DNA of 6,601 nucleotides from Bacillota bacterium (lineage in GTDB: Bacteria; Bacillota; Clostridia; Clostridiales; Clostridiaceae), in the NCBI GenBank assembly GCA_030706065.1, contig JAUZPH010000204.1, positions 1 to 6,601 of the forward strand, in the 5' to 3' direction. Below are positions 5,559 to 6,601 of this stretch, piece by piece (within the stretch, counting starts at the first letter, position 1; each line of letters starts with the position of its first letter). Both the position numbers and the translations under genes were made by a program. The notes below the pieces were generated by a model. That model saw only the letters and a list, made by a program, of their open reading frames with translations. It searched no databases and was not told the DNA's origin.

Positions 5559-6601
5559 ATGTCAGAAGGCCATATAATGGAAACCTACAAAAGATATAAT
5601 CTCACCTTTACGGAAGGCCACGGGACAAGGCTCATGGACAGCAGCGGCAGAGAGTACATCGATTTTGTCTCCGGAGTTGCAGTAAACTGCCTGGGGCACT
5701 CAAATCCAAAGATTGCAGAAACTATAGCAAGGCAGAGCAGCAAGCTGATGCATATTTCCAACTATTATTGGAATGAATATAATACAAAGGTAGCCGATAA
5801 GCTGTGCAGCCAGTGCGACCATGACAGGGTGTTCATCTGTAACAGCGGAACCGAAGCAGTAGAAGGAGCCCTTAAGGTTGCAAGAAAGTATGGAAAACTG
5901 GCCGGTGGGGATAATAAGAGTATAATCCTGTATATGAGCAATTCCTTCCACGGACGAACTCTTGGAGCTCTTTCCGTTACAGGACAGCCAAAGTACCAGA
6001 AGGACTACATGCCGCTTGTAGGCGGTACAAAAGAGATTCCCTTCAATGATATCAATGCACTTGTAGAAAATTTCAATGCCGAGGTATGCGGTATAATTGT
6101 AGAACCTATTCAAGGTGAAGGCGGAGTAAATACTGCCTCTGTGGAATTTCTTCAAAAGGCAAAGGATTTATGCGAGAAGTTTGACGCTCTCCTCATTTTC
6201 GATGAGATTCAGTGCGGCATGGGCAGGCTTGGATCATTGTTTGCCTACAAGATGTTTGGCGTGGTTCCGGATGTAATATGCATAGCCAAGGCTCTGGGCG
6301 GAGGCTTCCCCATTGGAGCTTTCCTGACAAACAAAAGAGCCTCAGTGCTGGCTTATGGAGACCACGGCAGTACCTATGGCGGAAATCCGCTGGCAAGCGC
6401 CGTAGCCATGACAGTACTTGAAGAACTCACTACCGGAGGTGTGGCAGCTGGAGTCAGTGCAAAGAGCCGGTATATTGTGGAAAAGCTTCAGTACTTAAAG
6501 GAAAAATACGGCTTCATAACAGAAATAAGAGGAATGGGCCTGCTGCTTGGAATAAAGATTGAAGGTGAACCTTCCGAATTTATTGCAAAATGTATTGAAA
6601 A
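5559..6601 (+). CDS. argD: Acetylornithine aminotransferase, 3' end cut by the window edge
   Basis: Pyridoxal-phosphate class-III aminotransferase, fourth arginine step: converts N-acetylglutamate semialdehyde plus glutamate to N-acetylornithine plus 2-oxoglutarate; many ArgD proteins also act in lysine synthesis. The 347 visible residues contain CNSGTEAVEGALKVAR (94-109), the cofactor-stacking SFHGRTLGALS (129-139), EPIQGEGGV (182-190), FDEIQCGMGRLG with Asp215 (214-225), the Schiff-base Lys244 in CIAKALGGGFPIGA (241-254), STYGGNPLAS (271-280) and RGMGLLLGI (324-332). The usual length is about 390-400 aa, so roughly 50 residues are missing. The ATG at 5559 lies 8 nt after GGAGGA (5545-5550), which overlaps the region right behind the argB stop. 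The ATG at 5551 is too close and in another frame. Ornithine or GABA aminotransferase is made unlikely by the argB context. Confidence 0.95.
   Translation, partial: MSEGHIMETYKRYNLTFTEGHGTRLMDSSGREYIDFVSGVAVNCLGHSNPKIAETIARQSSKLMHISNYYWNEYNTKVADKLCSQCDHDRVFICNSGTEAVEGALKVARKYGKLAGGDNKSIILYMSNSFHGRTLGALSVTGQPKYQKDYMPLVGGTKEIPFNDINALVENFNAEVCGIIVEPIQGEGGVNTASVEFLQKAKDLCEKFDALLIFDEIQCGMGRLGSLFAYKMFGVVPDVICIAKALGGGFPIGAFLTNKRASVLAYGDHGSTYGGNPLASAVAMTVLEELTTGGVAAGVSAKSRYIVEKLQYLKEKYGFITEIRGMGLLLGIKIEGEPSEFIAKCIE

Overview
The window looks like core chromosome of a low-GC Gram-positive anaerobe, most likely class Clostridia. The basis is AT-rich spacers, heavy use of ATA and AGA/AGG codons, strong AGGAGG-type ribosome binding sites, sigma-A-like promoters, a U-tract terminator and protein sequences of clostridial type. 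This placement is an inference; the species cannot be read from the window. No mobile element, CRISPR array, tRNA, rRNA or defence gene was seen.

Layout. Positions 1-1107 (minus) hold the first 369 codons of homoserine dehydrogenase (hom), whose 3' end lies outside the window. Upstream of it on the same strand, after a 92-bp spacer with a 9-bp hairpin, is a single-chain aconitase of the Aquifex/clostridial type (1200-3122, minus). Its long upstream spacer (3123-3411) holds a good sigma-A promoter and a roughly 135-nt leader with a 21-bp-spaced direct repeat. An intrinsic terminator at 3412-3444 closes the next unit, argC (3478-4515, minus). A 168-bp divergent control region separates argC from argB (4684-5544, plus) and argD (5559 to the window end, plus).

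Function. argB, argC and argD carry out consecutive steps of the acetylated arginine route: acetylglutamate to acetylglutamyl phosphate, then the semialdehyde, then acetylornithine. Aconitase belongs to the oxidative branch from citrate to 2-oxoglutarate and so to glutamate, the precursor and amino donor for arginine. Homoserine dehydrogenase commits aspartate semialdehyde to threonine and methionine. The window is therefore an amino-acid biosynthesis neighbourhood.

Three annotated starts should be shorter than the longest open frame: aconitase at 3122 (640 aa), argC at 4515 (345 aa) and argB at 4684 (286 aa). The parts most worth a second look are non-coding: two related operator-like sites 63 bp apart over the divergent arg promoters, and the repeated leader of the aconitase gene. 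I found no convincing evidence of a previously undescribed system.
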